Shown here: positions 1 through 6,939 of the stretch, piece after piece | Numbering within the stretch: the stretch's first letter is position 1 | Layout of the letters: each line of letters starts with the position of its first letter | Assembly: GCA_030672255.1 (NCBI GenBank) | Contig: DAOVGU010000202.1 | Location: 1 to 40,849, forward strand | Origin: a bacterium | Lineage (GTDB): Bacteria > Ratteibacteria > UBA8468 | DNA length: 40,849 nucleotides | Reading direction: 5' to 3' | Program-made: the position numbers and the translations under genes | Notes under the pieces: model-generated | The model's database searches: none | Told to the model about the DNA's origin: nothing | The model's input: the letters and a program-made list of their open reading frames with translations, nothing else

Positions 1-141
1 GTCAAAGAACTAACAGACGCTATTAAACAATACATTGAAGCCAATAATAAAAATCCAAGATCATTTGTCTGGATAAAGACAGCAAATGAAATTCTTGCAA
101 AGTCACAAAAGTGTAAAGATGTTTCAGTTACAGGACACTAG
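1..141 (+). CDS. IS630-family transposase, C-terminal end (cut by the window edge)
   Basis: The open frame from base 1 to the TAG at 139-141 encodes 46 residues that include IKQYIEANNKNPRSFVW and KTANEILAK. This is the typical C-terminus of IS630/Tc1-type DDE transposases (family pattern: I..YIE..N.NPKPFVWTK.ADEILAK). The catalytic part lies outside the window. The end of the element is probably just after the stop, around CAGTTACAGGACACTA (126-141), because IS630 elements insert at TA. The methyltransferase on the other strand ends exactly here, so the insertion seems to have truncated it. The family call is fairly sure; the exact element end is inferred. Confidence 0.75.
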   Translation, partial: VKELTDAIKQYIEANNKNPRSFVWIKTANEILAKSQKCKDVSVTGH

Positions 142-726
142 GTGCCTACACTCTATCAATGTGGTTCCACTTCCAACAAAGGTATCAACTACCCATTCAC
201 CTTTTTTAGTATACCTCATCATCAATTGATGGGGTATTTGAGGAATAAAATTTCCCCAATATCCGGCGCAATGTGCACCAGAGCTATCCCGCTTATCTAA
301 TATCCATAGACTATCCGTAAGTATATCTGTATATTCTTTCCATCTATTTAAATTTATATCGTTGACTTTACTCGTCTTAATTTCAGTAACTCCTTTTTTG
401 AGACGCTCTAAATAATATCCAGCCCTCTCGATTGTCTGCGCCTCTCGTATTTGTTTCAATTCTTCAAGTAGTGGTCCCTTTTTTAAAACAACCGTATCTC
501 CATTCGTGTCAATGTTCCGCAACCCCATATTGTCGTTTTTGGGATAATTTACTACAGTAGAAATGGAATATACTTTTTTCTTTAATGAAGTTATCTCTTT
601 ATCCTTCAGTGCCCCTTCTACTTCTTCTATAAATTTGACCTTATTTATGATAATGTCTTTTTTCCAATCATAAGACTCTTTTTGTAAGTCAACGGACAAA
701 TCTAATACTTGATTATTAGTTTTCAC
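124..726 (-). pseudogene. DNA methyltransferase (N4/N6 type), truncated by the IS630-type insertion
   Basis: About 200 residues. The last 20 residues contain DTFVGSGTTLIECRHL, the SAM-binding motif (DPFxGSGTT) of beta-class DNA methyltransferases, preceded by a region ending in IPHQLMMRYTKKGEWVVD, as in families with a DNA-facing N-terminal part. Straight after ECRHL the sequence turns into VSCN-stop, which is read from the transposon end, so the rest of the methyltransferase is missing. The start is taken as GTG at 726, which has GGGAGG eight bases upstream; an ATG at 744 in the same frame has no ribosome binding site. It is the last gene of the minus-strand TIR operon, 72 bases after the membrane protein. 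It may have been part of a restriction or defence locus; it is unlikely to be active now. Confidence 0.7.
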
Positions 727-768
727 TTCCTTTTCCTCCCTCATATTTTACGCTTGTTATTCCATCCC

Positions 769-799
769 AATGTCGCAAAAGTAGTAGTTTTGCGACATT
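769..799. promoter_or_regulatory. perfect 12-bp inverted repeat between two defence genes
   Basis: AATGTCGCAAAA (769-780) and TTTTGCGACATT (788-799) are perfect reverse complements around a 7-base loop. The hairpin starts at the stop codon of the membrane protein (minus strand) and lies before the methyltransferase start. There is no T-run after it on either strand, so it is not a standard rho-independent terminator. It could be a protein operator, an mRNA-stabilising hairpin, or the recognition site of a specificity factor. The structure is seen directly; the role is open. Confidence 0.6.
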
Positions 800-1389
800 T
801 ACTTCTTAAAGTGTACCAATAACAAATAGAACAAAGTCGAGAGCACGATGAATAATGCAATAGTAACATTGACACTGATAAGTAATGAGATACTTCCAGC
901 CTGACAGATCTCTCCAACGATTTTAACGATAACCAGCCCTACCAAGAATGTGGGGAAGACAATTGTGTAAAGAATCCACGCCCAACTTGAAAACAAAGGA
1001 TAGTCATTTAGATATGACTTGCCTTCCCGTGTAAATACCTTATTCGCATACTCGGCACTTAATTGTTCTTCAATCTGGTGAATGTATTTGTATTGCCTCT
1101 CGATATGTACTACTGTCTGGAAGTATCGAATAACGAGACTCAGTAACCCAAACCAGAGAATGCTCCCAATGAATGTTATGTTTATTGGAGACTTCAACTC
1201 AAGCTTCTTGGTGATAAACTGCGAAACGGCTTCACCGAATTCTGACGGTGAATGAACCTGGAAGAGCATAAGTGTTACTACGATCAAGATAAAGAGAAAC
1301 AACCTGTCCCGAAGTTTTATATATTCCTGAATGTAAAAAAAAGTATCTTTGTAGTGGTCATGCAGTAATTGCAGTTTAGCGTCTTCCAT
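799..1389 (-). CDS. four-helix membrane protein next to a TIR-like gene, candidate effector
   Basis: 196 residues with four hydrophobic segments at about 30-44, 70-90, 136-158 and 166-193, and a charged loop at 91-135 rich in H, R and E. There is no signal peptide and no enzymatic motif that I recognise. The start has GGGGAG upstream. It begins 20 bases after the TIR-like gene and is surely co-transcribed with it. In Thoeris and related systems TIR proteins make a nucleotide signal that activates a second protein, sometimes a membrane one. A membrane effector is therefore a reasonable inference, but the family itself is unknown to me. Confidence 0.6.
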   Translation of the reverse strand: MEDAKLQLLHDHYKDTFFYIQEYIKLRDRLFLFILIVVTLMLFQVHSPSEFGEAVSQFITKKLELKSPINITFIGSILWFGLLSLVIRYFQTVVHIERQYKYIHQIEEQLSAEYANKVFTREGKSYLNDYPLFSSWAWILYTIVFPTFLVGLVIVKIVGEICQAGSISLLISVNVTIALFIVLSTLFYLLLVHFKK

Positions 1390-1409
1390 TGATAGAAAAG
1401 TACTCCCCG

Positions 1410-1838
1410 TTAATTAGCTTCATTGAGTGCTTTGATAATTGCATCTTCTGTAAAGCTCATAGCCCAAGAAGCACCCGCACCGATAATTTCGTCCGGCGAT
1501 TCATAACTTTTGTCGATCTTGACTGCGGCAATCTTATTTGAGTTTTGTTTGCTTTGATAAATCTCAAAATTGAGCCAATTCTTAAAGCCAATCAGCTTAG
1601 AATGTTTGTGCGTCTTGTTTGCTTCCTTCCCCACTATTACAAGCGTGTGTGTTGCAGAATTTATCTTAGCTGTTATGGCCGCCTTGATCCGACCGATATT
1701 AGTAGTGTCAATTTCATCCGGGGTTTTGTCGCTAAAAACGAAATCAAAATCTGGATTTGCATCCCAAGCCTCAAGCAGATACTTATAGCGCTTATCATTA
1801 TCATAATCAAAACTCACAAAAACTTTTTTCTTTGCCAT
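1410..1838 (-). CDS. TIR-like protein of the MTH538/ThsB type (DUF1863)
   Basis: 142 residues. It begins MAKKKVFVSFDYDND, close to the MAKRVFFSFHY start of ThsB from the Thoeris anti-phage system. The flavodoxin-like pattern continues with THTLVIVGKEANK (64-76) and NWLNFEIYQSKQNSNKIAAV (88-107). This matches the ThsB segment RWVRYEIMKSIEKGNKIIGI, so E92 is the likely catalytic glutamate. Such proteins use NAD to make cyclic ADP-ribose-type signals. The start is supported by GGGAGGC upstream of ATG 1838. It follows the GIY-YIG gene by 78 bases and precedes the four-helix membrane gene by 20. No ThsA (SIR2/SLOG) gene is in the window, so this would not be classical Thoeris. Confidence 0.75.
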   Translation of the reverse strand: MAKKKVFVSFDYDNDKRYKYLLEAWDANPDFDFVFSDKTPDEIDTTNIGRIKAAITAKINSATHTLVIVGKEANKTHKHSKLIGFKNWLNFEIYQSKQNSNKIAAVKIDKSYESPDEIIGAGASWAMSFTEDAIIKALNEAN

Positions 1839-1916
1839 GACTGCCTCCCTTTATTTTAAATTACATCTACCCATTTTATCTTTTCTTTTTCAACCTTTCC
1901 GTCCGCTGGTTGGGTA

Positions 1917-2198
1917 TTATTTCCCTTTTTCGTTATACTTCGGCTCAGATCGAGCAATAATTCGCGCCTCTGCCTTCTCTGCTTCCTTAATGCTCGACAT
2001 CTGTTTAATCTGAACCTTTGAACCTGAGATTTTACCATCTTCCAAGTGTTCTTCAATTCGCTCTTGAACACGCCCTTTCTTGGCTACGCCAACATAATTT
2101 GTTTTCCCACTGTCAGTCTGAATTTTGTAGACTACCGGCTTGTTATTCGGCAATTTTGACGCGCCACTTTGGTTGAATGGTACCGTTTTTCTTGCCAT
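1917..2198 (-). CDS. small GIY-YIG domain protein
   Basis: 93 residues made almost wholly of a GIY-YIG-type fold: VVYKI (22-26), YVG (35-37), a helix with R43 and R47, and a C-terminal E..RIIARSEPKYNEKGK containing the terminal asparagine (N89) usual for these nucleases. The canonical first tyrosine/glycine pattern is changed (VYK in place of GIY), so catalytic activity is uncertain. The start is ATG 2198, which has AGGAGG eight bases upstream; a longer frame to 2225 has no such site. It is the first gene of the minus-strand TIR operon. It may nick nucleic acid, or be a small standalone DNA-binding protein. Confidence 0.65.
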   Translation of the reverse strand: MARKTVPFNQSGASKLPNNKPVVYKIQTDSGKTNYVGVAKKGRVQERIEEHLEDGKISGSKVQIKQMSSIKEAEKAEARIIARSEPKYNEKGK

Positions 2199-2316
2199 GG
2201 ATCTTCCCTCCTTTTTTTGCTCCACACTCTTGTTGGAGCTATTTTTAGTCTTTCATTAATTGTTATTGTTCCTCATCGCTCGTCACTTTAAGATCTTTTT
2301 GTCTCTACAAATTAAA

Positions 2317-2507
2317 CTATCTTTCCGCTAACATCTCCGCTGTTTCTTCTGAATCTTCCGGGAACACATCAACATAATATCTCAGTGTCGTTGTTATCTG
2401 AATTCCCTAAATATCGTTGAACCAATTTAGCATTTTTAAACTTCTTTAGAAGTCTTGTCCCGACCGTATGTCTTAAAGCATACGGCGTGAGCGATTCTCC
2501 CTTTTTA
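2317..2507 (-). pseudogene. tyrosine recombinase (phage integrase type), C-terminal fragment with frameshift
   Basis: The minus strand reads TPYALRHTVGTRLLKKF (catalytic Arg-His box), KLVQRYLGNSD, then hits a stop at about 2370. Moving one frame at about 2390 restores TTTLRYYVDVFPEDSEETAE and runs to a stop at 2317. Joined, the text is LGNSDI-TTTLRYYVDVFPED, the usual end of XerC/D-like integrases including the catalytic tyrosine. One base is thus missing near GATAACAAC. The N-terminal three quarters are absent: upstream of 2508 the sequence belongs to the duplicated UPF0182 3' region. This is debris of the element that probably carried the neighbouring defence genes. Confidence 0.75.
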
Positions 2508-2994
2508 ACACCTCGTCTTGCCTCATTATTCTGAATTTTAGCATTATAGGGGGGCTCTGTCAAGCATTTGTAAAGTGGAATGATCAAATTCTTTTAAAAT
2601 TCTGACATAAGAGATATAAGAAAAAAAGATTTCTCCGAAAAGAAGATTATAGTAAGATTAACGGGTTCTTTTCTCTATTTCTTTGAGGGTTTGTTTGAGG
2701 AGTTTTTGGGTCTTGCCGTATTTAGCCCAGTCACCCTTCTTTAAGGATTCCACACCCGCCTGATAGTAGTTCAATGCCTGCCTGACCAATGCTGAAACCT
2801 GCTTGCCGGTAGGCAGGGTTGGCTCTTCTCTTTTGGGAGTTTCTGCTATCCTGAATGTCCCGGCCAGAAGAGAGGATAGGGTAGCATCCAGGCTTTCGCC
2901 TATTACAACCTCATTCGCCTGGCCAAGGATGATGCGCTTGAATTCGGGAAGTTCTCCCTGCTCGGCCTTGAGGTAAAGAGGCTCTGCGTAAAGA
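2508..2994. repeat. duplicated segment, copy A (3' end of the UPF0182 gene plus downstream DNA)
   Basis: This stretch matches 3918-4535 in the same orientation. Shared landmarks are TTGCCTCATTATTCTGAATT, the TAGGGGGGCTCTGTCAAG box (2548 and 4066), TTCTCCGAAAAGAAG and the coding end of the UPF0182 gene. Matching stops at AAAGAA (2994/4535). Copy A lacks the 103-base insertion present in copy B, and its homopolymer and third-codon differences show the duplication is not recent. Its left edge abuts the recombinase fragment. Confidence 0.8.
2658..2994 (-). pseudogene. truncated duplicate of the UPF0182 C-terminus
   Basis: The encoded LYAEPLYLKAEQGELPEFKR onwards, through GESLDATLSSLLAGTFRI, to QALNYYQAGVESLKKGDWAK and the end, is nearly the same as the last 140 residues of the UPF0182 protein encoded at 4153-6924. 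The open frame continues upstream to 3128, but that part (HPYYPLLHLYPIF and so on) is unrelated and crosses a terminator hairpin, so it is not a real N-terminus. The linker that carries a palindromic insertion in the full gene carries another small palindrome here (CCTGCTTGCCGGTAGGCAGG). It is probably not translated. Confidence 0.75.
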
Positions 2995-3059
2995 AAAATT
3001 GGGTATAAGTGTAGTAGGGGGTAGTAGGGGTGAGAATTTTCAATGGGAATCTGCGGTTG

Positions 3060-3079
3060 CCCACTGTTTGCGCAGTGGG
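3060..3079. repeat. short perfect hairpin
   Basis: CCCACTG and CAGTGGG flank the six-base loop TTTGCG, a 7-bp perfect stem just downstream (minus strand) of the terminator at 3094-3136. It may be the remnant of a repeat element; no function is evident. Confidence 0.5.
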
Positions 3080-3093
3080 CCGGTCGCACCAAA

Positions 3094-3136
3094 TAAAAAA
3101 AGCCGACACTACAGGATTTCTCCTGCAATGTCGGCT
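3094..3136 (-). terminator. rho-independent terminator, minus strand
   Basis: On the minus strand AGCCGACATTGCAGG (3136-3122), loop AGAAAT, and CCTGTAGTGTCGGCT (3115-3101) form a 15-bp stem with two mismatches, followed by TTTTTTATTT. It lies 107 bases past the stop of the membrane-protein gene at 3243-3761 and about 70 bases past a strong promoter on the same strand. It could end the transcript of either. Confidence 0.8.
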
Positions 3137-3203
3137 ACGAGTTTTTCGATTACCGACTTACTCCTTCTCAACAGAGGGAAATAAATCTATTTTTCAGTTA
3201 TCT
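3095..3203 (-). ncRNA. candidate small RNA transcription unit (promoter to terminator, no clear gene)
   Basis: A near-consensus promoter at 3238-3210 would start a transcript at about 3203, and the terminator at 3136-3094 would end it, giving an RNA of about 110 bases. No ATG-initiated protein fits. The only open frame is a TTG-started peptide of 20 residues containing SVIEKLVADIAGEIL. An SD-like AAGGAG (about 3170) lies inside. It could be a small RNA, a leader peptide, or the remains of a lost gene between old signals. The signals are seen; the function is unknown. Confidence 0.35.
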
Positions 3204-3209
3204 ATTGTG

Positions 3210-3238
3210 ATTATGCCTCAAATTTAACGATTTGTCAA
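3210..3238 (-). promoter_or_regulatory. sigma-70-type promoter, minus strand
   Basis: On the minus strand TTGACA (3238-3233), a 17-base spacer and CATAAT (3215-3210). This is the best promoter match in the left part of the window. It reads away from the end of the gene at 3243 towards the terminator at 3136. Confidence 0.6.
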
Positions 3239-3242
3239 TTGA

Positions 3243-3761
3243 TTATTTAGTAGAAGGCACTATTTTTTTCTGTATTTCATCAAGACTTTTAATAAACTTT
3301 TGTATGGTATCGCGCTCAAAGGAAATAATCCGCAAAATTTCTTGTTTATTAATATTGCCGTCATTGTAATCTTTTATTGATTTATTTATAAAAAGTTCCG
3401 TGCCTTGATTCATGTGTTCTAATATTGTAGCAATAAGATTAAGATCCTCTGTACTCAATTTTTCATAGAGAAACCCTTGATTAAAATAACTAAGAGTGAA
3501 TAAACGTTGGTAATTCACATATTTAGGGTAATAAAAAACTTTATCCTCAACGCCTATTTTTTCTATGGTTTTGGTTAAATCTTCGAGGGTTTTTTCTAAA
3601 TATTTTTTATTGAAATTAAATTCACATCTAAGATTTTTCTCAAGTAACTTCTTTGCTGCATCTTTAGTCCATTTATTTGTCAGATGAAAAAGCAGGATAG
3701 AAAAAATAAAGGCTAAGAATACTCCAATAAATGTAGGGAATGCTAATTGCCAGAATGTCAT
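3243..3761 (-). CDS. hypothetical protein with one N-terminal membrane helix
   Basis: 172 residues: one hydrophobic segment at about 3-25 (FWQLAFPTFIGVFLAFIFSI), then a lysine- and glutamate-rich helical domain with EFNFNKKYLEKTLEDL and LIATILEHMNQGTELF. No recognised family. ATG 3761 is chosen because AGGAG lies seven bases upstream; the in-frame TTG at 3767 is too close to that site. The start overlaps the region of a degenerate reading frame (3764-3927) that encodes NEVPIIWSVRDEKGNVIEKW and might be a gene remnant. Its base composition is AT-rich like the rest of the island. Confidence 0.6.
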   Translation of the reverse strand: MTFWQLAFPTFIGVFLAFIFSILLFHLTNKWTKDAAKKLLEKNLRCEFNFNKKYLEKTLEDLTKTIEKIGVEDKVFYYPKYVNYQRLFTLSYFNQGFLYEKLSTEDLNLIATILEHMNQGTELFINKSIKDYNDGNINKQEILRIISFERDTIQKFIKSLDEIQKKIVPSTK

Positions 3762-4152
3762 ACTCAATCTCCTTTTTGGCTACTCCTTCTCCACACTGAT
3801 ATTTTATCCTCTTTCCCTGCAGAAATCAAGAGCCACTTCTCAATTACATTACCTTTCTCATCCCTAACCGACCAGATGATAGGAACTTCGTTTTTCTGGC
3901 CAGCAGCAGCATCTTTTTGACACCTCATCTTGCCTCATTATTCTGAATTGTGTCGATATTCTCCTTGGAAGTTGAGATGATATCCAGCATTGCTTTTCTT
4001 CGCTTGCGACACAATGGTGAGTAATTAAGCAAGAATAACAAGGATGTATCGCAATTTTAGTATTATAGGGGGGCTCTGTCAAGTATTTGTATTGTATCTA
4101 AAATTTCGACATAAGAAAAAAAGGGTTCTCCGAAAAGAAGGTTATGGGAGGA
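3762..4152. other. 391-base stretch without an intact gene
   Basis: It contains copy B of the duplication (from 3918), a 103-base insertion, and on the minus strand a short frame (3764-3927, about 54 residues, starts MRCQKDAAAGQK). That frame ends by overlapping the start region of the gene at 3761. It looks like the C-terminus of a degraded protein; I do not recognise it. No promoter or terminator stands out. Confidence 0.5.
3950..4052. repeat. 103-base insertion flanked by AATT direct repeats
   Basis: Copy A reads CTGAATTTTAGCATTATAG with no interruption; copy B reads CTGAATT, then 103 bases, then AATTTTAGTATTATAG. AATT (3946-3949 and 4053-4056) is therefore duplicated, as expected for a target-site duplication of a small non-autonomous element. 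The ends share only a weak CGATA inverted match, so an excision from copy A is also possible. Confidence 0.5.
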
Positions 4153-6924
4153 TTAATGTGTTCTTTTCTCTATTGCTTGGAGGGTTTGTTGGAGGAGTTT
4201 TTGGGTCTCGCCATACTTAGCCCAGTCACCCTTTTTTAAGGATTCCACACCAGCCTGGTAGTAGTTTAGAGCCTGCCTGACTAAAGCGGATACAGATTCT
4301 CCCCCCTCCTCAATCCTCCCCCGCAAGTGGGGAGGAGAAGAAACATCCTCAATCTCCCCCCTCGAGGGAGGAGGTAGGTGGGGGTCTATCTTAAATGTCC
4401 CTGTTAGGAGAGAGGATAGGGTAGCATCCAGGCTTTCGCCCATGACAACTCTATTCCCCTGACCAAGGATGATGCGCTTGAATTCGGGAAGTTCTCCCTG
4501 CTCGGCCTTCAGATAAAGTGGCTCTGCGTAAAGAATCGATTGCTCGATGGGGATGACAAGCAAATTACCGCGAATGACGGAGGAGCCTCTCTGACCCCAG
4601 AGGGTTAGCTGCTCAGAGATTGTTGGGTTCTGGTCGATACGCGCCTCAATCTGCATCGGACCATAGACCAGTTTGTCCTTGGGAAATTTGTAGAGCAGAA
4701 GGTTTCCGTAATTTTCTCCGTCACAGGCTGCGGCAAGCCAGGCAATCATATTGTTCTTTCCTGTTGGGGTAAATGGCAAAAGAAGAAAAAATTCCTCTTT
4801 TTCTTCTATTTTCAGAATCATATAATAGGGCTCCATTTGCTGTTCGGATGATGTATAAATTTCCCGGGGAATATCCCAGTAGTCCTCCTTGTTATAGAAT
4901 ACCTCAGGATTGCGCATATGGTATGTTCGATATATTTGCGCCTGAATTTTAAACAGTGTCTCCGGATAACGAATGTGTTTTTTTAAGTCTAATGGCATTT
5001 GCGCAAATGGTTTGAACAACGTCGGAAAAATCTTCTGGTAAACGTTGATTAAGGGATCTTCATTGTCCAGGAGATAAAAAGAAACATCTCCATGGTAAGC
5101 ATCAATAATAATCTTAACCGAATTGCGGATGTAGTTAAAACTTTTCTGGTAAGGAGTGGCGTAGGGATACATATTGCTTACCGTGTAAGCATCGAGAATC
5201 CAGAATAATTTTCCTTCCGACGAGATTACAAGATAAGGGTCCTGGTCGTAATGCAGGAAGGGAGCAATTTTTTGGCAACGCTCGCGGATATTACGATAGA
5301 GCATAATTCTGCTTTCAGGTGTAATATTCCGCGTCAAAAGCAGTTTAAAGTCAAGGTATTTCAGGGAAAGGAGAAGCTTTCTGAAAGTGGAGGAGATCGG
5401 TGTTCCTCCTTTACCTTCATAAAAGGTATAGATATTCTTATCCCCTTTGGGATAATCAAATTCCTTAGTCTTTGTCTTTACGATGCAGTAGTTGTCGGTT
5501 AACTCCCCGTAGTAGATTTCCGGTCTTTTTACCTTAAGATTAGATTCAGATACGGGAGGGATATCTTTAATCAGGAGGCTGGGAAATCCTTCTCTGGTAA
5601 CCTCCCCTACGGGAGAAAGAACAACTCCATAGCCATGCGTATACTTCATCCGCTCATTGATCCAGGTCCTGGCTTTTTGCGGAATCTTAGATTGATTCAG
5701 TTCTCTTGCCGAAAGAAATACCTGTCGGTACTCTCCATTAATTTCGTAGCGGTCGATATCTACATTGGGAAAATCATAGTAAAGACGCAATCCCTGAAGC
5801 TGGCGATATGTTGCCTTCAGAGGTCTTGGGTCCCAGAGCCTGATATTCTTGATGATTGCTTTGTTCCTTTTGACCTCTTCGATTGTAAGGCTTTCTTTCA
5901 AGGGAAATTTTCTCTCCTTAATTTTAGTTAACCCATAGGCGAGGGTTGTATATTTAATGTTATGCTCAATATAAGGGCTCTCCTTTAAAATCTCATTTGG
6001 CTCCACAACCATCTTTTGCAGGATTGTCGGATAGATGCTCTGAAGGATGAGGGAGACACCAATCAAGGCTCCGATGCCGTATAGGGCGGGCTTGATTGTG
6101 CGCTGCCAAAGAAATGTAAAGATTGAAACTGCGCAGAGGATAGAAAGCACGATAAGTGCCTTTAAACCAATTAATCGCGCATGAATATCGGCATAACCGG
6201 CACCAAAGACTACTCCCTGCGAGGAGAAAAGAAGCCCATAGATATTGAGCCGATATTGCCAGGCTTTCAGCAAAATAAAAACAGCGATTAAAGCGAGGAT
6301 ATGATTTTTTACATATTGCTCAACTCTCAAGCGATTAAAATCTATCCTGATGGCTCCCTTAAGCCCATAAAGAGCAAGAGTTAAAAGAGTAATAAAGAAG
6401 ATAGAACCGGAAAGCCAGTTCTGGATAAAGGAAAAGAAGGGAAGGGAGAAGAGATAAAAACCAATATCTTTCTGAAAAATGGGATCAGCAATTCCCACGT
6501 TCACCCGGTTGAAATAGGCAAGGACAATTTCCCAGCGCTTCATTTGAGAAATTCCCACAAGGAAAGCAATAAATAAGGAGCAGAGGAGTAGGAAACGAGG
6601 TTCCGTCAGAACTTTAAGTAGTTTTCCCAGCTGATACAGTTCGGGTGGAATCTGGAATCTCTCAGAGAAATCTTGCTCAGAACTTGGAGAAAGGCGGGCT
6701 GCTAAAAGAAGGTTAAGATAGAGAAGAAAAAAGAAAAGAAGAGAAAAGAGTAAAGCAATTTCAATTCTGGTGAAGAAAATCTTTGTAAATACAGGCAGGT
6801 AATTCAGAGTCTTAAACCAGATAAAATTTACATAAAAGTTTATTAGGGCTCTGTTTGTCACCAACCCTAACAATAGCAATCCTGCCAACACCCAACCAAC
6901 CTTTCTTTTTAGCATTGATTGCAT
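4153..6924 (-). CDS. UPF0182 family large membrane protein
   Basis: 923 residues, the usual length for UPF0182. The N-terminal third has about seven membrane helices (from KVGWVLAGLLLLGL through LIGVSLILQSIYPTI). It is followed by a large extracytoplasmic domain with the family text TTLAYGL, IRLWDPRPLKATYRQLQGLR, YYGELTDNYCIVKTKTKEFD and GLVVLIPIEQSILYAEPLYL-like IRGNLLVIPIEQSILYAEPL. The function of the family is not known. ATG 6924 (MQSMLKRK) is chosen over an upstream in-frame ATG at 6954, because that one lies in a palindromic repeat; no good ribosome binding site is seen for either. A 30-residue proline/arginine-rich insert before VSALVRQALNYY comes from a palindromic element. Confidence 0.85.
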   Translation of the reverse strand: MQSMLKRKVGWVLAGLLLLGLVTNRALINFYVNFIWFKTLNYLPVFTKIFFTRIEIALLFSLLFFFLLYLNLLLAARLSPSSEQDFSERFQIPPELYQLGKLLKVLTEPRFLLLCSLFIAFLVGISQMKRWEIVLAYFNRVNVGIADPIFQKDIGFYLFSLPFFSFIQNWLSGSIFFITLLTLALYGLKGAIRIDFNRLRVEQYVKNHILALIAVFILLKAWQYRLNIYGLLFSSQGVVFGAGYADIHARLIGLKALIVLSILCAVSIFTFLWQRTIKPALYGIGALIGVSLILQSIYPTILQKMVVEPNEILKESPYIEHNIKYTTLAYGLTKIKERKFPLKESLTIEEVKRNKAIIKNIRLWDPRPLKATYRQLQGLRLYYDFPNVDIDRYEINGEYRQVFLSARELNQSKIPQKARTWINERMKYTHGYGVVLSPVGEVTREGFPSLLIKDIPPVSESNLKVKRPEIYYGELTDNYCIVKTKTKEFDYPKGDKNIYTFYEGKGGTPISSTFRKLLLSLKYLDFKLLLTRNITPESRIMLYRNIRERCQKIAPFLHYDQDPYLVISSEGKLFWILDAYTVSNMYPYATPYQKSFNYIRNSVKIIIDAYHGDVSFYLLDNEDPLINVYQKIFPTLFKPFAQMPLDLKKHIRYPETLFKIQAQIYRTYHMRNPEVFYNKEDYWDIPREIYTSSEQQMEPYYMILKIEEKEEFFLLLPFTPTGKNNMIAWLAAACDGENYGNLLLYKFPKDKLVYGPMQIEARIDQNPTISEQLTLWGQRGSSVIRGNLLVIPIEQSILYAEPLYLKAEQGELPEFKRIILGQGNRVVMGESLDATLSSLLTGTFKIDPHLPPPSRGEIEDVSSPPHLRGRIEEGGESVSALVRQALNYYQAGVESLKKGDWAKYGETQKLLQQTLQAIEKRTH
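4299..4386. repeat. CCCTCC/GGGAGG palindromic repeat inserted in frame in the UPF0182 gene
   Basis: Runs CCCCCCTCCT, CTCCCCCGCAAGTGGGGAG (inner hairpin), then CTCCCCCCTCGAGGGAGGAG and a closing GTGGGGGTC. It adds about 30 residues (containing HLPPPSRGE and PPHLRGRIEEGG) to a linker without breaking the frame. The duplicate at 2658 lacks it at the same place. Relatives occur at 19654, 29427 and 36659. Confidence 0.75.
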
Positions 6925-6939
6925 AGGAATTTCAAAGCA

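Larger units (their letters stand above)
3918..4535. repeat. duplicated segment, copy B (native UPF0182 3' end)
   Basis: Counterpart of 2508-2994. It holds the true end of the UPF0182 gene and its downstream flank, and differs by an insertion at 3950-4052 and by an in-frame palindromic insertion at 4299-4386. Confidence 0.8.

Noticed and set aside
1410..1838. Complete Thoeris system
   Set aside because: Only the ThsB-like gene is present; no SIR2 or SLOG-type ThsA in the window.
2220..2255. Terminator hairpin GCTCCA...TGGAGC with T-runs before the GIY-YIG gene
   Set aside because: Only a 6-bp stem with a 9-base loop, and no plus-strand gene ends there.
2995..3128. N-terminal extension of the UPF0182-like fragment as a real 156-residue gene
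   Set aside because: The upstream part is unrelated to the family and runs through a terminator hairpin and another hairpin; homology starts only at 2994.
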